Part shown: piece after piece, positions 1-11,235 of the stretch | How the letters are laid out: the number at the start of each line of letters is the position of its first letter | Position numbering within the stretch: position 1 is the stretch's first letter | The notes under the pieces: generated by a model | The model's database searches: none | Seen by the model: the letters and a program-made list of their open reading frames with translations, nothing else | Told to the model about the DNA's origin: nothing | Translations under genes and position numbers: made by a program | Source: Tritrichomonas musculus | Lineage: Eukaryota > Parabasalia > Tritrichomonadida > Tritrichomonadidae | Length of the DNA stretch: 64,000 nt | Direction of reading: 5' to 3' | Assembly (NCBI GenBank): GCA_039105265.1 | Contig: JAPFFF010000027.1 | Location: 1,364,001 to 1,428,000 of the forward strand

Positions 1-469
1 AATCTATCTCTTTCCAATAATTTTGAAGTGCAGTCACTCTTCCTCTCGCAAAATCACTTTTACAAATCATTAAATTCGGTCCATTATTATTTTTGAAATC
101 AATGAATTGATTATGAATTGTTTGAATATCATATCCTGGAAAATAATTATCTCTAACTGTTTTAGCAAATAAAACGTCTACAACGAATCTTAAATAATGA
201 ATCACGTCTAATCCTATAAACTGCATTTGTTCAGGAAAATTCATGTAATAATCAAACAATAAAGATAAATCAGGTATTGCATTGCCATTTTCCACACCAA
301 AATTTAATAATTCAATACAATTTGAATAAAAGAATTCAGCCATTTCTACATATGCAGCATTCGGAAATGCTATAGTATTTCTCCAAAGATGCCAACCCTT
401 TTCACGTAAATTCGCTAATGCTAAATCTATTTTTTGATCTTGCGTTAATGGTTGTTGATTTTCAGTCAT
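1..469 (-). CDS. Unknown protein, C-terminus beyond the window edge
   Basis: An open frame starts at an ATG at 469 and runs leftwards to position 1 without a stop, giving at least 156 residues. The N-terminus reads MTENQQPLTQDQKIDLALAN. The rest is rich in aromatic residues and looks globular and helical, with no signal peptide or membrane segment. I do not recognise the family. It lies 49 bp downstream of the coiled-coil gene on the same strand, so the two form a head-to-tail pair. The good codon balance, the long frame and the clear start make it a real gene; the function is open. Confidence 0.75.
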   Translation of the reverse strand, partial: MTENQQPLTQDQKIDLALANLREKGWHLWRNTIAFPNAAYVEMAEFFYSNCIELLNFGVENGNAIPDLSLLFDYYMNFPEQMQFIGLDVIHYLRFVVDVLFAKTVRDNYFPGYDIQTIHNQFIDFKNNNGPNLMICKSDFARGRVTALQNYWKEID

Positions 470-518
470 TTTTCAATAAAAATAAACATAAAACAACAAA
501 TAATGAAAATTAAATGGT

Positions 519-929
519 TTATTCATTTGAATCTTCTGGTTCCTTCAAATTTAGTGGGTCAACGAAGCAATCTCGTAACTCATCGACAAATTGATTCAAT
601 ACTTGTGCTTTTGATTCCAATTGGACTTTCTTTTTTTCTTCTTCTTTTTTCAAATCGTCCAATTTATCTCGATTTTCATCAATTTTTAGCTCATTTTCAA
701 CCATCATTTCCCATATCGGATCGGACTTTGGATTTTTATCAATTTCATCATTTATATAGCCGTTTTCTTCGGTGAGCCTTCGATTTTCTGATTCCAGTCT
801 TTCAATTGTTTTCATGTCGTCGTTTAATGAATCAGCTAATTCCAATAACCTTGTTGTATCATAAATAAAGTTGCGTACTGTCTTTCTGAAAACCTTAAGA
901 CTTTGCTTATCTTGCTTCCTGCTGTACAT
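519..929 (-). CDS. Small coiled-coil protein
   Basis: The product has 136 residues. Residues about 20-120 are strongly charged with heptad-like spacing of Leu and Ile, typical of a coiled coil; the last 20 are acidic. No enzyme motif is visible. It is transcribed away from the gene at 1110-1601, and the DNA just before both start codons carries the same short block (TCATCACATCA followed by a T run), which supports this start. The overlapping plus-strand frame at 452-775 is a shadow. Role unknown; a structural or adaptor protein is the plainest guess. Confidence 0.65.
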   Translation of the reverse strand: MYSRKQDKQSLKVFRKTVRNFIYDTTRLLELADSLNDDMKTIERLESENRRLTEENGYINDEIDKNPKSDPIWEMMVENELKIDENRDKLDDLKKEEEKKKVQLESKAQVLNQFVDELRDCFVDPLNLKEPEDSNE

Positions 930-1110
930 GAAAAAAAGTGATGTGATGACCTAACGAGAAAAAATAGATTTTTGGTAAACGGTCTCCACCCCAAAAACTT
1001 AGAGGGCAACAAAACGGTCTCCATCCCTGCAACACCTAGGGCACCCCATGAGGGACCCAAATAAAAAAATATGATTTTTCGTGCTCACCTCATCACATCA
1101 TTTTTACTTA
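929..1110. promoter_or_regulatory. Divergent promoter region with matched inverted blocks
   Basis: Between the two divergent start codons the block TCATCACATCA, followed by a T-rich run, occurs once on each strand immediately before an ATG: 929 on the minus strand and 1110 on the plus strand. TCA followed by a pyrimidine and A/T resembles the initiator element known in Trichomonas. Two direct copies of AAACGGTCTCCA lie near 976 and 1012. Core-promoter function is inferred from position and duplication. Confidence 0.45.
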
Positions 1111-1601
1111 TGTTCGCCATCTCCGAGTGCAACGTAGAGCCTACAGAGAACTATCCAATAGAGAACCTATCAGATCTTATCGATAAACACCCAGAAGATT
1201 TAGATTTAAATGAAGATGACTATATGTACCAGAGTTTATGTAAAATTGTTACTGCACAAGATTCACCATTCAATATTGGCCCAAAGCAAGCATTTGTCAG
1301 AAATTATTATCGTGAACTTCACAAATGCATAGAAATTCGACAAAAATTGTTTGAAACAACCCTTGATATAGTCAAATGTAAATTCAATTTCGATGAAAAT
1401 CTTTTTACGAGCATTTCTACCAGATTCTTTCAATTTTTCCCAAATGCCACAATTGATTGGACCCTAATGGATCCTCAAAGAGGAATGAACCAATTTTTAG
1501 ATTCATATGCAGAGCATTTATTTATTAGAATAGGATTTTACACAAGATGGATATACTATCCAATTGAATGCCATGCAAACGATTGGAAAGAATGCCTTTA
1601 A
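1110..1601 (+). CDS. Unknown acidic protein
   Basis: The frame can start at 1071 (176 residues) or at the second Met, 1110 (163 residues). I prefer 1110 because the shared promoter block falls directly before it, matching its placement in the divergent gene. With the upstream start the first 20 residues would look like a signal peptide (MIFRAHLITSFLLMFAISEC), so a secreted product cannot be excluded. The rest is acidic in residues 15-50, then has scattered Cys and many aromatic residues. No family is recognised. Confidence 0.6.
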   Translation: MFAISECNVEPTENYPIENLSDLIDKHPEDLDLNEDDYMYQSLCKIVTAQDSPFNIGPKQAFVRNYYRELHKCIEIRQKLFETTLDIVKCKFNFDENLFTSISTRFFQFFPNATIDWTLMDPQRGMNQFLDSYAEHLFIRIGFYTRWIYYPIECHANDWKECL

Positions 1602-1648
1602 GTAAACCACACAATTAACAACTTTTTCTATAGCTTTTTTGATGTTAA

Positions 1649-1785
1649 CGATACGGGACCTCCTTCCTAGCAGAGCGTTGAGAGGAATCCTGAGAGCAGC
1701 CCAGTGGAAGATCATTAATGGGAGTGGGGGATCATACCTGGCATAGCGGGGCTGGGGTCGCGGATGGGAAATATTTGACGCGGTT
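1649..1785. other. GC-rich islet, unidentified
   Basis: About 135 bp of much higher GC content than the surrounding DNA. On the minus strand it is open and encodes a Pro/Arg-rich stretch (PRPQPRYARYDPPLPL), but the frame has no convincing start or flanking homology. It could be a structured RNA gene, a fragment of a repeat, or a conserved coding scrap. I cannot fold or search it here. Confidence 0.35.
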
Positions 1786-3117
1786 TTTGAACGAAGTGCA
1801 AAAATCGTGGCAAATATATAACTACTAAGAATTATATTCGGAACCCAATAAAAAAGCATTATCTTGGTATTTTTCATGAGAATAACCTATTTTCCAAAGT
1901 AAAACTAGAAGAAAAATCAAAACATAAATAATGGTTAAAATATAAACAAATTTAATACAATTTTGTGAAATCACATTGATTTTTTTGAATGTAGTATAAG
2001 ATTGATTTGATATAAAAATAATTTTATCCTTCTTTATTGAAAAGTAAGAAATGATTAAAATATAAATTTAAAATATAAATATTATAATAAGGATAAATTA
2101 TAAAAATAAAAACATAAATTCTTTTATATTTTGAGATATATTTGTTTTTTACTTTTTTCGAAAAACAAATGATTTTTTTGAAATATCTGTCTTTTTGCTG
2201 CAAAGCGAGTTATTTGTTAAATTTTTGATTTTAATGAATATATATATTATTCATAAAAATTTCCTTAAAAAAATGAGTGTCTTATTGAAAAAAAGTCAGC
2301 TATATCAATAAGTCAAAAGAGTTCTCGCGGTTCAATAATATAATCATATATGAACATGTTTACTAAAATTATAATTTAACTTTAAATTGATATTTTTAAG
2401 CATAAATAAGGATAATCATGATTTATAATTTCAATATGTATACAAATATTCAAACATTATTCTCAATTTTTTGTGAAAGCCAAAAAATAAAAAAAAAACT
2501 TAGATATTTTGAGAAAAATTAAACGAATTTCTGATAAAATAAAATAACAAAATAATATATATATATATAAATGAATATATTATACTTTTTATAAAATGTA
2601 TAATGTATTATTTCACTAAAGCTTGAATTTTTGGCTTACAGGCTGTTATATAGTGCAATTTGTATTGAAAAAGTTTATATATTGTTGTATTCAATTTACT
2701 TTTTGAGAAATCCGGTTAAATAAGCTTCTAAAAATGTTCAAACTGCAAAAAAGTCCAAAGCGCGCAATCTCTTACTATCTCAAAATCATATTATCTCTTT
2801 TCCTCCAAAAAGAAAAGCAATGAAATTTATAAAATATTTATGCTTTTGCTGACTTCTTGATATATATTTAGTATTGCTAGCTTACAATATTCTCCATTTC
2901 TTGGCTTTTAGATCAAATAAACAAAGGTATTCATCATAATGATACTCTTTTTTTTCTAACGCTAGACTAATGCTTAATATTCCAACAAAATCTTTTAGAT
3001 AAATACATGGTAATAATGTCCTAATTGACACTTTAGTTTGAGAAATTATTCTATTTTTTATTATATTGTATATTTATGACTTTTAAAGATCCCTCAATTG
3101 TGTGCCTACTTTTTATA

Positions 3118-3160
<43 letters not shown>

Positions 3161-5560
3161 GAGTGTGAGCTTTTGGAGTATTATTAGATAAGATTCGTGA
3201 AGCTGAACTTGTGGAGAAGAAGTATAGGCTAGGGGAAATAGCAACCTCAGCCCATATTGCCATTAATTCTTGTTAGGCGGTATTTTTCTATACTTATCAA
3301 TATCATACATAAAATCCCAATATCTTTAAAATCAAATACCAACATCATAACCATTGCCCTTAGCTTAATTTTTTTATCTTTTATAATTTCACCCCTCAAG
3401 AAGTACTTTCTAATAATTACCCTTCCAATTATACCAATAATATCTTCCTTTTGCATGCCTTAAGTATATATAAAGAGTTTTTAATTCGCTCATTAGTATG
3501 ATGGGAAAAAATTAAATTGTAGTCTTTATAACATTCATAACTTTATTATATATAATGAACATACTTGCACTATTTTGGTCACCATCAGTTTTTTCTTCTT
3601 CATGTTGAAATATAAAGAATCAATACAAAAAAAGTGTTTGCATATCTCAAATTTAAGGTAATATATATTCAGAATGACATGAATATCATTCATTTATGCT
3701 AATATAAAAAAGAAAGTACAATAGAACGAATATACATGAATCAAAACTAAGTTATTTTTTTTGTTTACATGGAAATTCATGATTTTATTATATATTTTTT
3801 ATGTAATGTTTTAAAAAAGTAATAAAATAGTATTTTCTATTAGTTTCTCCTTTGAAATTTTAAAATTTAAATATATTATATATATATGTGATTGGATACA
3901 TATCAATTATATGTTTAAATTATGCTAAAATAATATACATATTCATATATTTATATTTTTAGGTCAATCTTATAAAGCTCTCAATTTATTTTTTGAATGA
4001 AAACATAAATTTCTCATTAAAAATTATATTATTATTATTTTTTAATTTGATATTAGGCATATATATAAATAATTATATTTACATTTTTAATATATATCTT
4101 CAATTTATCCAAATTATCGAGATGATTATATATTTTAGTCAATTATCTGAATAATATCATTTTAACAGGAATATATATGAGAACAATATTATATAACTGT
4201 TGTTTTACCAAATATCATGTGAAGATCAAAAATGTATAGTAATTTCAAACTTTTCAAAACTAAATAAATTCATAAAATTATAAATGATAATAATATTTGC
4301 ATAGAAATATAGTTGATAATCTTATTAAGTTAAGTAAATCTTTTTTATATAAAGGAAAGCAAAGGATTTTCATTTAAATTTCATGAATTCTTTAATAAAT
4401 AAAATATTTTTCGCGTAATTATATATTATAAGTGAAAATAAAATTGATTATTTTGGATCAAAGCCTTATTAATTATATATTTACAAAATCATCTTATTTC
4501 ATCTAAAAAAAAAGTATTTTCATTTTTTAACCTATTGTAAAATCTAATGATACTGTTTTAAAAGTATTATTGATCAAAAAAAAAAAAAAAAAAAACTTAT
4601 TCAAAACATATTTAGAGATATTTAAATTTTATTATGTATCAATGCTTGTGAATAACCACAATTATTACTCAGAATCTTCTCAATTTTTCCCTTCTCAAAA
4701 ATGTGTAGATTGACTTTAGCGGCAAAAATAATTCAAAATATAAAATTAAAATATCTTATTAAATAACATTTAATATAGGTATTAATGTATATTATAATTA
4801 TCATATAAAATATATAATACAAATATGCATATTATACTATATTTAATACTTATTATATCAAATTTATGATACTTTAATTGTTAATTCAAAATTTTCTTTG
4901 AAATATTGTTAATAAAAAAAATAACCTTTTCAAATTAAAATGTATCAATATCTTAATATATTATGAATATGAATACTTTACCGGAAATAAATATAAATAA
5001 AAATAAAAAATAAACAATTAAAAATAGATTTATATTATGAAAAATAAAACATAAAAACAAAACCATTTTATATAAAAAATTTAATATATAAAAAACTATA
5101 TTTCACTTGGAATTCGATATTATATGTTGATAAAAACGCAATCATATACAATTTATTAAAAAGAAACAATTTTTTGGAAATTTCAAATAATTTCCAAAAT
5201 ACGCTTTTTTGAATTCTATTATAATATTTTGATAATCAAGCTTCATTATAACCAAAATAATGCAAAATTTTCTTTTTTTATATTTTCCATTTAAAAGATA
5301 TAATATCCCATTAAAATGAATTTCTTCAAAATTTACTCAAAGTCAGCCTAGTTGATCTTCATGTAATATTCAATAAATATTATCATTTATACTTGAAATA
5401 ATTTATTTTTTGAATCTAATATCTTTATATCATATGTCGATTATTCCCAATTTTTAAAATATTTCTCCCAAAGATTAAAAATGATCTTAAAAAAATACCG
5501 GTAACATAATAATTTATTTTTCTAAATTGCATTAAAATTTATAATTGTTTTTTTAAAACC
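1786..5560. other. AT-rich intergenic DNA without recognisable genes
   Basis: Nearly 3.8 kb of very AT-rich sequence with frequent stops in all frames, many short TATATA runs and a T run at about 3122-3160. A somewhat less AT-rich piece at about 3160-3470 contains short overlapping frames on both strands, none with recognisable similarity. I see no convincing gene, RNA or element. Confidence 0.6.
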
Positions 5561-5561
5561 T

Positions 5562-5715
5562 GGCGTTTTTGAAAAAACGAGTTTTTTAATTTTACCTGGC
5601 AGAAGGTCAAATGTGGCGTTTTTGATTTTTTTAAAAAATATTGATCAAAAACGCCTTTAGAAAAAGTGAAAAATTGAGTAGTTGGAAAAAAATTGAATAG
5701 GCGTTTTTGATTTAT
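5562..5715. repeat. Short repeats and foldback of GGCGTTTTTGA
   Basis: The word GGCGTTTTTGA occurs directly near 5561, 5612 and 5700, and inverted (TCAAAAACGCC) near 5645. The inverted pair could form a hairpin. It lies just upstream of a T run and the ankyrin gene. It may be the remains of a MITE. Confidence 0.4.
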
Positions 5716-5729
5716 CCCCTAAGATATCT

Positions 5730-5735
<6 letters not shown>

Positions 5736-5762
<27 letters not shown>
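5736..5762 (+). repeat. Poly(T) tract before a start codon
   Basis: A run of about 26 T ends roughly 10 bp before the ATG at 5773. A much longer T run occupies the same position before the gene at 39051. Confidence 0.8.
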
Positions 5763-5772
5763 ATTTTTTTAA

Positions 5773-8700
5773 ATGCGTGCATACAGCTTTAGCCAATACA
5801 TTGATCTAAAGAAAAATATTGTCAACAGTATTCTCAAATATCTTGACAGCCAAGAGAACTGCGAAGACAATTACCGTTCAGTTATCGATCTAGTCACTAA
5901 ATCCAAAATAACCGAAGATTCTGAAGAATTCATTTTATTTCTTCAAACACTATCAAAAATTAGTTGTAATCACCATTATACTTTCCAATTCTATGACAAA
6001 ATCATCAAAATATTGCAATATTTCAAGAACGATATTATTCAAAAATTACCCAATGCCACGATATTCGATACTTTCTACAACAAGCGTATTTTATTATACT
6101 TAATTGAAGATGGAATTCTTAAACTGGATGAAGAAATTTATCAAAAGATGGTCAAAATGAATGCAAACCGTCCACAATTTATTGATTATTTTTACCCTGA
6201 AATCGAATCATTTCTTACAGAAGAGGAAAAAGCAAAAATCAAAGAAACATTACCAGATAATTTCGATAGAGATCGAAAAGTCGATATTTTGCAAGATGAA
6301 GAAATTGAAGGCGAAACAGAAATAAATATACTAGGCCATAAAATACGAAAAGACTTAATAGACGAATTTATTCCGATATTTGAAAAGCAAAATTTTGATG
6401 TTTGCTCGACTTTTAATTTTAACTGTTTAAATAACAAAACAATTTTCGAAAAAAATGAAGTGACCATCATTGAATATGCAGCTTATTTTGGATCAGAAAA
6501 AGTGGTCAATTATTTGCTTGATAAAAAATATAAAGTTCGAAAAGATTCTAAATTTCGCTATTTATGGTTCGAATTTAGAAATTTTTAAAAAATTGGAAAG
6601 TCAAAATGTCAATTATGCAAAAGATGAATACAAGGAATGGTTTATGACAGCGATTTATTGTTTTGAAAATGAAATTGCTTTATATATCAAAAACAAATAT
6701 TTTGATGCTAATAACGATAATATTTTAAATTATCAAAGAGAAATGATTTTAAAAAAAAATTATCAATTCGTGGATCCAAGTGCCAAATTTTATACATATG
6801 AAGTCACTTCTTTTTTCATTGAAAATATATTTAATGTGACATCTATTATTATAAAAGGTAAAAATGTTGATGTAAATGGCAGACTAATTTCAAAAAAAAA
6901 TTAATATTTTAATGCAATTTTTATATTTATATTTTTTAATGTAATTTCAAAAAAAAATATTTTTTTTATCCTAAAATTTTATTAAAATTTTAATAAAATT
7001 CGATTTAATTAAATTTTAATAAAATTCGATTTTTTGTTGAATTTCATTTCATAATAATAAAGTTAAATGATATTCTTTATTCTATTTTTATAGTCTCGGA
7101 TTATTAAATTATGCAGTTTATTATGAAAGTGCCAAATGTGTTAAATTTTTGTTAGAAACAGAAGTTGATCCAAATCAATATCTAGTTTAAAACAAAAGAA
7201 AATTTTTATGAAATTTTATAATTAATTGTATATAAATGTAATTTCAAATAAAAAATCAAATTAATGGCATTCTTAAAAATTCAATAATTTTAATTCAGTT
7301 CATAATTAAATTGATTTTAATGAAATTTTAAAAATAAAAATTAATAAAATTAAAAAAAAAAAAAATATTTATAAACCATCATTATATATAGCAGTTGAAG
7401 AGCAGTTGCCTGATATTGTCAAACTTTTGCTTCAGTTTCAAAATATTGATATTAATTTACCATACGTTTTAACATTATTTATTTTTAAATAAAGTTTTTA
7501 AAAAAAATTTTTTTTGAATAAAATTTTAAATAATTCATTTTTAAATTCTGAAAACTTTAATTATAATGAGACAATTTTAATTTAAACTTTACCAATGAAA
7601 TTTTTTCTTTAAAATTATTTTATAAAACACCTTTGTTCTTGGCAGTTGAAAAAGGATATATTGATATTATCAAAATTTTGTTAGAAGAAAGAAAGATTGA
7701 TGTTAACCTTCCATTAATTTCAAATGCTTAATATTTTGTTAATTATGTTTTTATATCAATTTTTTTTTATCGAATTTTTTTTTTAGAATTTTATTATATT
7801 TTTTCGATTTTATTGTTTAATTACATTACAAAAATATTTATTATTTAATGTAATTTAAAAAATATTTGTTATTTTATAGAATTTCAAAAATTCATTAGTT
7901 AATTACATTTCTTTTCAATATTTGAATATTCAAAATCAATATATTAAATAGAATTTTGAATGGTTTATATTTTAATAAAATTTTGAAATTACATTTTTAA
8001 AATAGCATTAGGATACATTATTTTTGAATGAAATTTTAAAACTAATTAAGTTTTTCATTATGTTTTCAATTAATGCTTTGAATGCAATTTTTTCTCAAAT
8101 TTTTCAATGAAATTTTATTTCAAATTTTTCAATACAATTCTTAATGAATAGTTTTTATGATATTATCAAATATTATTATTTTTTAATGAAATTAATCATC
8201 ATTTATTCCAATCACATTTCTTCAATTTTTTTAAATGCCGTTTAAATTATTCATTATTTTTAAAATTTTTAATTCAATTATTTCATTACATTTAATTTTC
8301 AAATATTTCAATTACATTTCAATTCTATTTTATTAATTGTCCTCCATTAGTTAAAGCTATTCAAAATGGAAATATCGAGGTTATTAAACTTTTACTACAA
8401 AACAAAAATTTGAATGTTAACTGCAGTGAAATTTTAAAATATTTTTTTTTCTAATGAAATTTCGAATATTTTAAATTTTTTCATACAATTTTAAATCATT
8501 TGTTTTTTGAATAAAATTTCAAAAATGAAAATATTTTAATTACGTTTAAAGAGAATTATTTTTATACAATTAAAAACTAAATGATTTTTTATACAATTTT
8601 ATATCAAAAATTATTAATTACATTCAAAAATAAATAATTTAATGAAATTTATCATTAAATACTTCAATTCTATTCCAATTTAAAAAATTTTAACGAAATT

Positions 8701-9212
8701 TCAAAACTTATTATTATTCTAAAGCAATTATAAAATATAATTTTAATTACATTTCAAAATATTAAATATTTTAATGATGTTTTTTAATTCAATTATTTCA
8801 ATGACGTTTTCAAAGTAATATTTTTTTGAATAGAGTTTGAAATAGAATTATTTAATATAATTACAAAATGAAATATATTTTTATAGAATTCCTTAATCAT
8901 TTGTTTTAATTCATATATTCATAATTCAGCTTTTTAAATGACATTTTATTAATTTTAATTTTTTATCACATTTAAAAATATTTTTTTTGAATACTGTTTT
9001 TATATAAATTTTTAAATAAAATTTTGAATTTAATGATTTTTTAAAGTTTTCATTTATATATTTATACTTCAGCTTTAGATATCGCAATAGCAAAAGGAAA
9101 CAAAGAAATTGTTCAACTTCTTTTAGAACAAGATAAAATTGACATTAGCCAAGTAAATGAAAGTAAAATGAGCAATGAAATCAAGGAGTTGTTCTTGGCA
9201 AAGAGAAAATAA
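5773..9212 (+). pseudogene. Ankyrin-repeat gene, interrupted (trichomonad type)
   Basis: The first 271 codons (5773-6588) encode a helical N-terminal domain of the kind found ahead of ankyrin repeats in trichomonad proteins (Y-I-D-L-K then FYDKIIKILQYF), then a first ankyrin unit (IIEYAAYFGSEKVVNYLL). The reading continues in another frame (6470-6904). Further ankyrin units follow as separate coding islands at about 7090-7190 (LLNYAVYYESAKCVKFLL), 7372-7490 (SLYIAVEEQLPDIVKLLL), 7620-7730 (PLFLAVEKGYIDIIKILL), 8336-8440 (PLVKAIQNGNIEVIKLLL) and 9070-9212 (ALDIAIAKGNKEIVQLLL), ending in a normal stop. AT-rich filler of about 130-620 bp with stops in all frames separates the islands. Either it is a decaying gene or the filler is spliced out; I see no consistent GT/AG borders. 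Confidence 0.75.
6905..9060. repeat. AT-rich filler blocks between ankyrin units
   Basis: The four to five spacers between ankyrin islands are made of variants of words such as TTTTAATGAAATTTCAAAA, repeated imperfectly. They begin after the Asp/Asn-Val-Asn region near the end of each repeat and stop just before the next Thr/Ser-(Pro/Ala)-Leu start. Only the first has a clear 3' splice-like end (TTTTTATAG at about 7085-7093). Confidence 0.6.
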
Positions 9213-9292
9213 GGGAAAATTTTGATTTCCAATTTCTTTTCTTATTTTGCTCATTTTTGAGTAAAAATCAAGCTTAATTTTTCATTTTTAAC

Positions 9293-9293
9293 A

Positions 9294-9331
<38 letters not shown>
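9293..9331. repeat. Poly(T)/poly(A) foldback
   Basis: A run of about 24 T is followed directly by about 13 A, some 80 bp downstream of the ankyrin gene stop. It could form a simple hairpin. Mononucleotide expansions of this kind recur across the window. Confidence 0.6.
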
Positions 9332-9508
9332 TGATAAATTAATTTCATTTTAATTAAGAGATGATTTCAATTGATATTACATGAGAAAATAATGGTGCAC
9401 TAAATCCAAAATAAACAAACTTTTTGTGAACTTTTTGAAATAAACTTTCAATTTTTTTTTTTTCACAGCTTTTCTGGGTTCGATAATATCTTATAATCCA
9501 TAGTTTTT

Positions 9509-9943
9509 TTGTTCATTAACATTATCAATTTTAAATTTAGTTTTCTCATTAACATGCTTGTTGCATATTTAGTTTTAGCTGGTGATATGATTACATCGTT
9601 TTTTATTCTTCGAGGAATTGATTGGACCTCATTATTAGGAAAACATGTCTTAATCATTTTCGTGTATGCATTATGCATCCAAATTGCACTTACAATTCCA
9701 AGAAACATTTCATTTTTGAAATTCTTTTCAACATTGATAGTTTTTTGCATTTCTTTCTTTTGTGTGTCAATGCTTTACATATTCATTGCTGCTCACAAAA
9801 TCAATGAAACAATTGTAATGACCAAATGTGATTTATCAATGTTTTCCAGTCTATCAATCTATACATTTACTTTTTCATTTCCATCAGTAATTTTGATATA
9901 TTCAAAATTTACACACTTTTCGGACATTTTTAATTCAATTTAA
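9509..9943 (+). pseudogene. Amino acid/auxin permease-like transporter relic
   Basis: This 144-residue frame holds at least four hydrophobic segments. The pattern of YLVLAGDMITSFF, then a hydrophobic helix followed by IPRNISFLKFFSTL, then FSSLSIYTFTFSFPSVILIY matches, by eye, the middle of the SLC38/AAAP amino-acid transporter family (usual length 400-500 residues, 11 membrane segments). The N-terminal third and the last helices are absent, and the upstream DNA has stops in every frame. It is therefore probably a truncated host gene copy. A T-rich strand can mimic membrane proteins, but the conserved polar residues argue against chance. Confidence 0.55.
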
Positions 9944-10030
9944 ATTATGATAAATCTATTCAATTTTTCGGACATTTTTTATCAAAAAAATCTTTGTAAT
10001 TTTTACAATCCATCTTTAAAATATTTTAAA

Positions 10031-11090
10031 ATAGTGTACAGGGTTGTGTATCGATCCTCTCCGGTAGCGGTTATTTCCCCGGTAAAATATCGATATTACC
10101 GGCTCTAACCGCCGGTAACGGTATTTATCGATAAAAAACCGAAGTATCGATACAAAAGTGGAAAATTTATATCGAATGTCAGGTTTTTTGTCGGTATTTT
10201 TTTAAAAAAAATGTATTGGATTCATTTAAAGATGATTAAAAAAATTTATAAGGTTCTAATGAATATTGTTAATTCTCTTTAATTACATATTTTACAACAA
10301 ATAATCATCATAATAATTGAATAATCAATGGTTTCTGAAATATCGCAAATTTTATCATCTTTATGTCAATTTCTATTTGTAGATAAATATAACATTCCAG
10401 AACTATTGAATTAACTATTAATATGAGAAAGTACATAAAATATATAAATTTTATTGTTTTTAATGATAATAATGATATCGAAAATTTTGATTGTTTAATG
10501 AAAATGAATATGACGAGATTTCTGAAGAAGAAAGACAATAATGCACTTTTTATAGGCTAGTAATTATATTTTTAATTAAAATTTTTATTTAAGGTACAAA
10601 TCCAGTACGTTATTTTTTGAATAGGAGAACGTTTATTATTTGAATAGTTGCATATCTCTGAAAAAGTTTAAATTGACTAGGTTTGTTTTTGACACTTATT
10701 TTACAATTTAAATAAACATTATGACATGTTATATGAAATGGATGAAAATAATCGTTTTTTATTTAACATGTCATCTTATTCTTTGAGAATGTCAAAAAAA
10801 ATTGCGGTTACTAAACGTACTGGATTTGTACCTTAAAATTAAATAATCAATGTTTTAATATTTTTATTCATTATTTATTCATAAAATTTATATATTAAAA
10901 TACCGTATCGATACTGATAAAAAGTATTATAAAGTACTTTTTTAATAACCGCTGATACTCTAAAAATACCGAAGCACTTTTGTATCGATACAAAAAAATA
11001 CCGAGCAAAAAAGTATCGATATTTACCGAATACCGATACTTCTTCGGTAACCGGTATTTAGTCGTATCGATAAACAACGCTGATAGTGTA
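10031..11090. mobile_element. hAT-type MITE with 8-bp target duplication
   Basis: The element runs from 10039 to 11082. Its ends are inverted: CAGGGTTGTGTATCGAT on the left and, reverse complemented, CAGCGTTGTTTATCGATAC on the right. It is flanked on both sides by the identical octamer ATAGTGTA (10031-10038 and 11083-11090). An 8-bp duplication and CAG-initial ends are the marks of hAT superfamily transposons. About 180 bp at each end is rich in TATCGATA and CCGGTA words, probable subterminal transposase sites. There is no transposase frame, so it is non-autonomous. A second MITE interrupts it. Confidence 0.9.
10590..10835. mobile_element. 242-bp TA-flanked MITE (copy 1), nested
   Basis: The element at 10592-10833 has 19-20-bp inverted ends, starting AGGTACAAATCCAGTACGT, and is flanked by TA on both sides, as for Tc1/mariner-type insertion. 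It has an internal foldback (GACATGTTA with TAACATGTC) and no coding capacity. It sits inside the hAT MITE, so it arrived later. A near-identical copy is at 39671-39912. Confidence 0.9.
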
Positions 11091-11196
11091 TAAAAAACAA
11101 TATTTTAAAAAATATTTTTCAGAGATTTTTGTCAGAAAAGTGTGAAATGTAGAATATGCCGTAATTTTTACTGTAACTCAAACATGTGACAGAGAT

Positions 11197-11199
11197 TTG

Positions 11200-11234
<35 letters not shown>
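11197..11234 (+). repeat. Poly(A) tract
   Basis: A run of about 36 A lies roughly 110 bp beyond the hAT MITE. The rest of 11091-11712 is AT-rich with no gene that I can see. Confidence 0.7.

Positions 11235-11235
<1 letters not shown>

Noticed and set aside
1649-1785. U1 snRNA or 5S rRNA in the GC-rich islet
   Set aside because: ATCATACCTGG recalls the U1 5' end, but the downstream loop motifs and a proper Sm site context are not visible, and the 5S consensus does not fit.
1518-1877. A 119-residue minus-strand frame through the GC-rich islet
   Set aside because: It runs into the 3' end of the plus-strand gene and has AT-driven flanks. Only the islet itself is notable.
3051-3463. Short frames on both strands around 3.0-3.5 kb
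   Set aside because: One includes a poly(Lys) run made by the T tract. The others overlap each other on opposite strands and have AT-driven composition.
6905-9060. Standard trichomonad introns between the ankyrin islands
   Set aside because: I looked for GTATGT-type 5' ends and the ACTAACACACAG 3' motif known from Trichomonas and found neither; only one spacer ends in a TATAG-like sequence.
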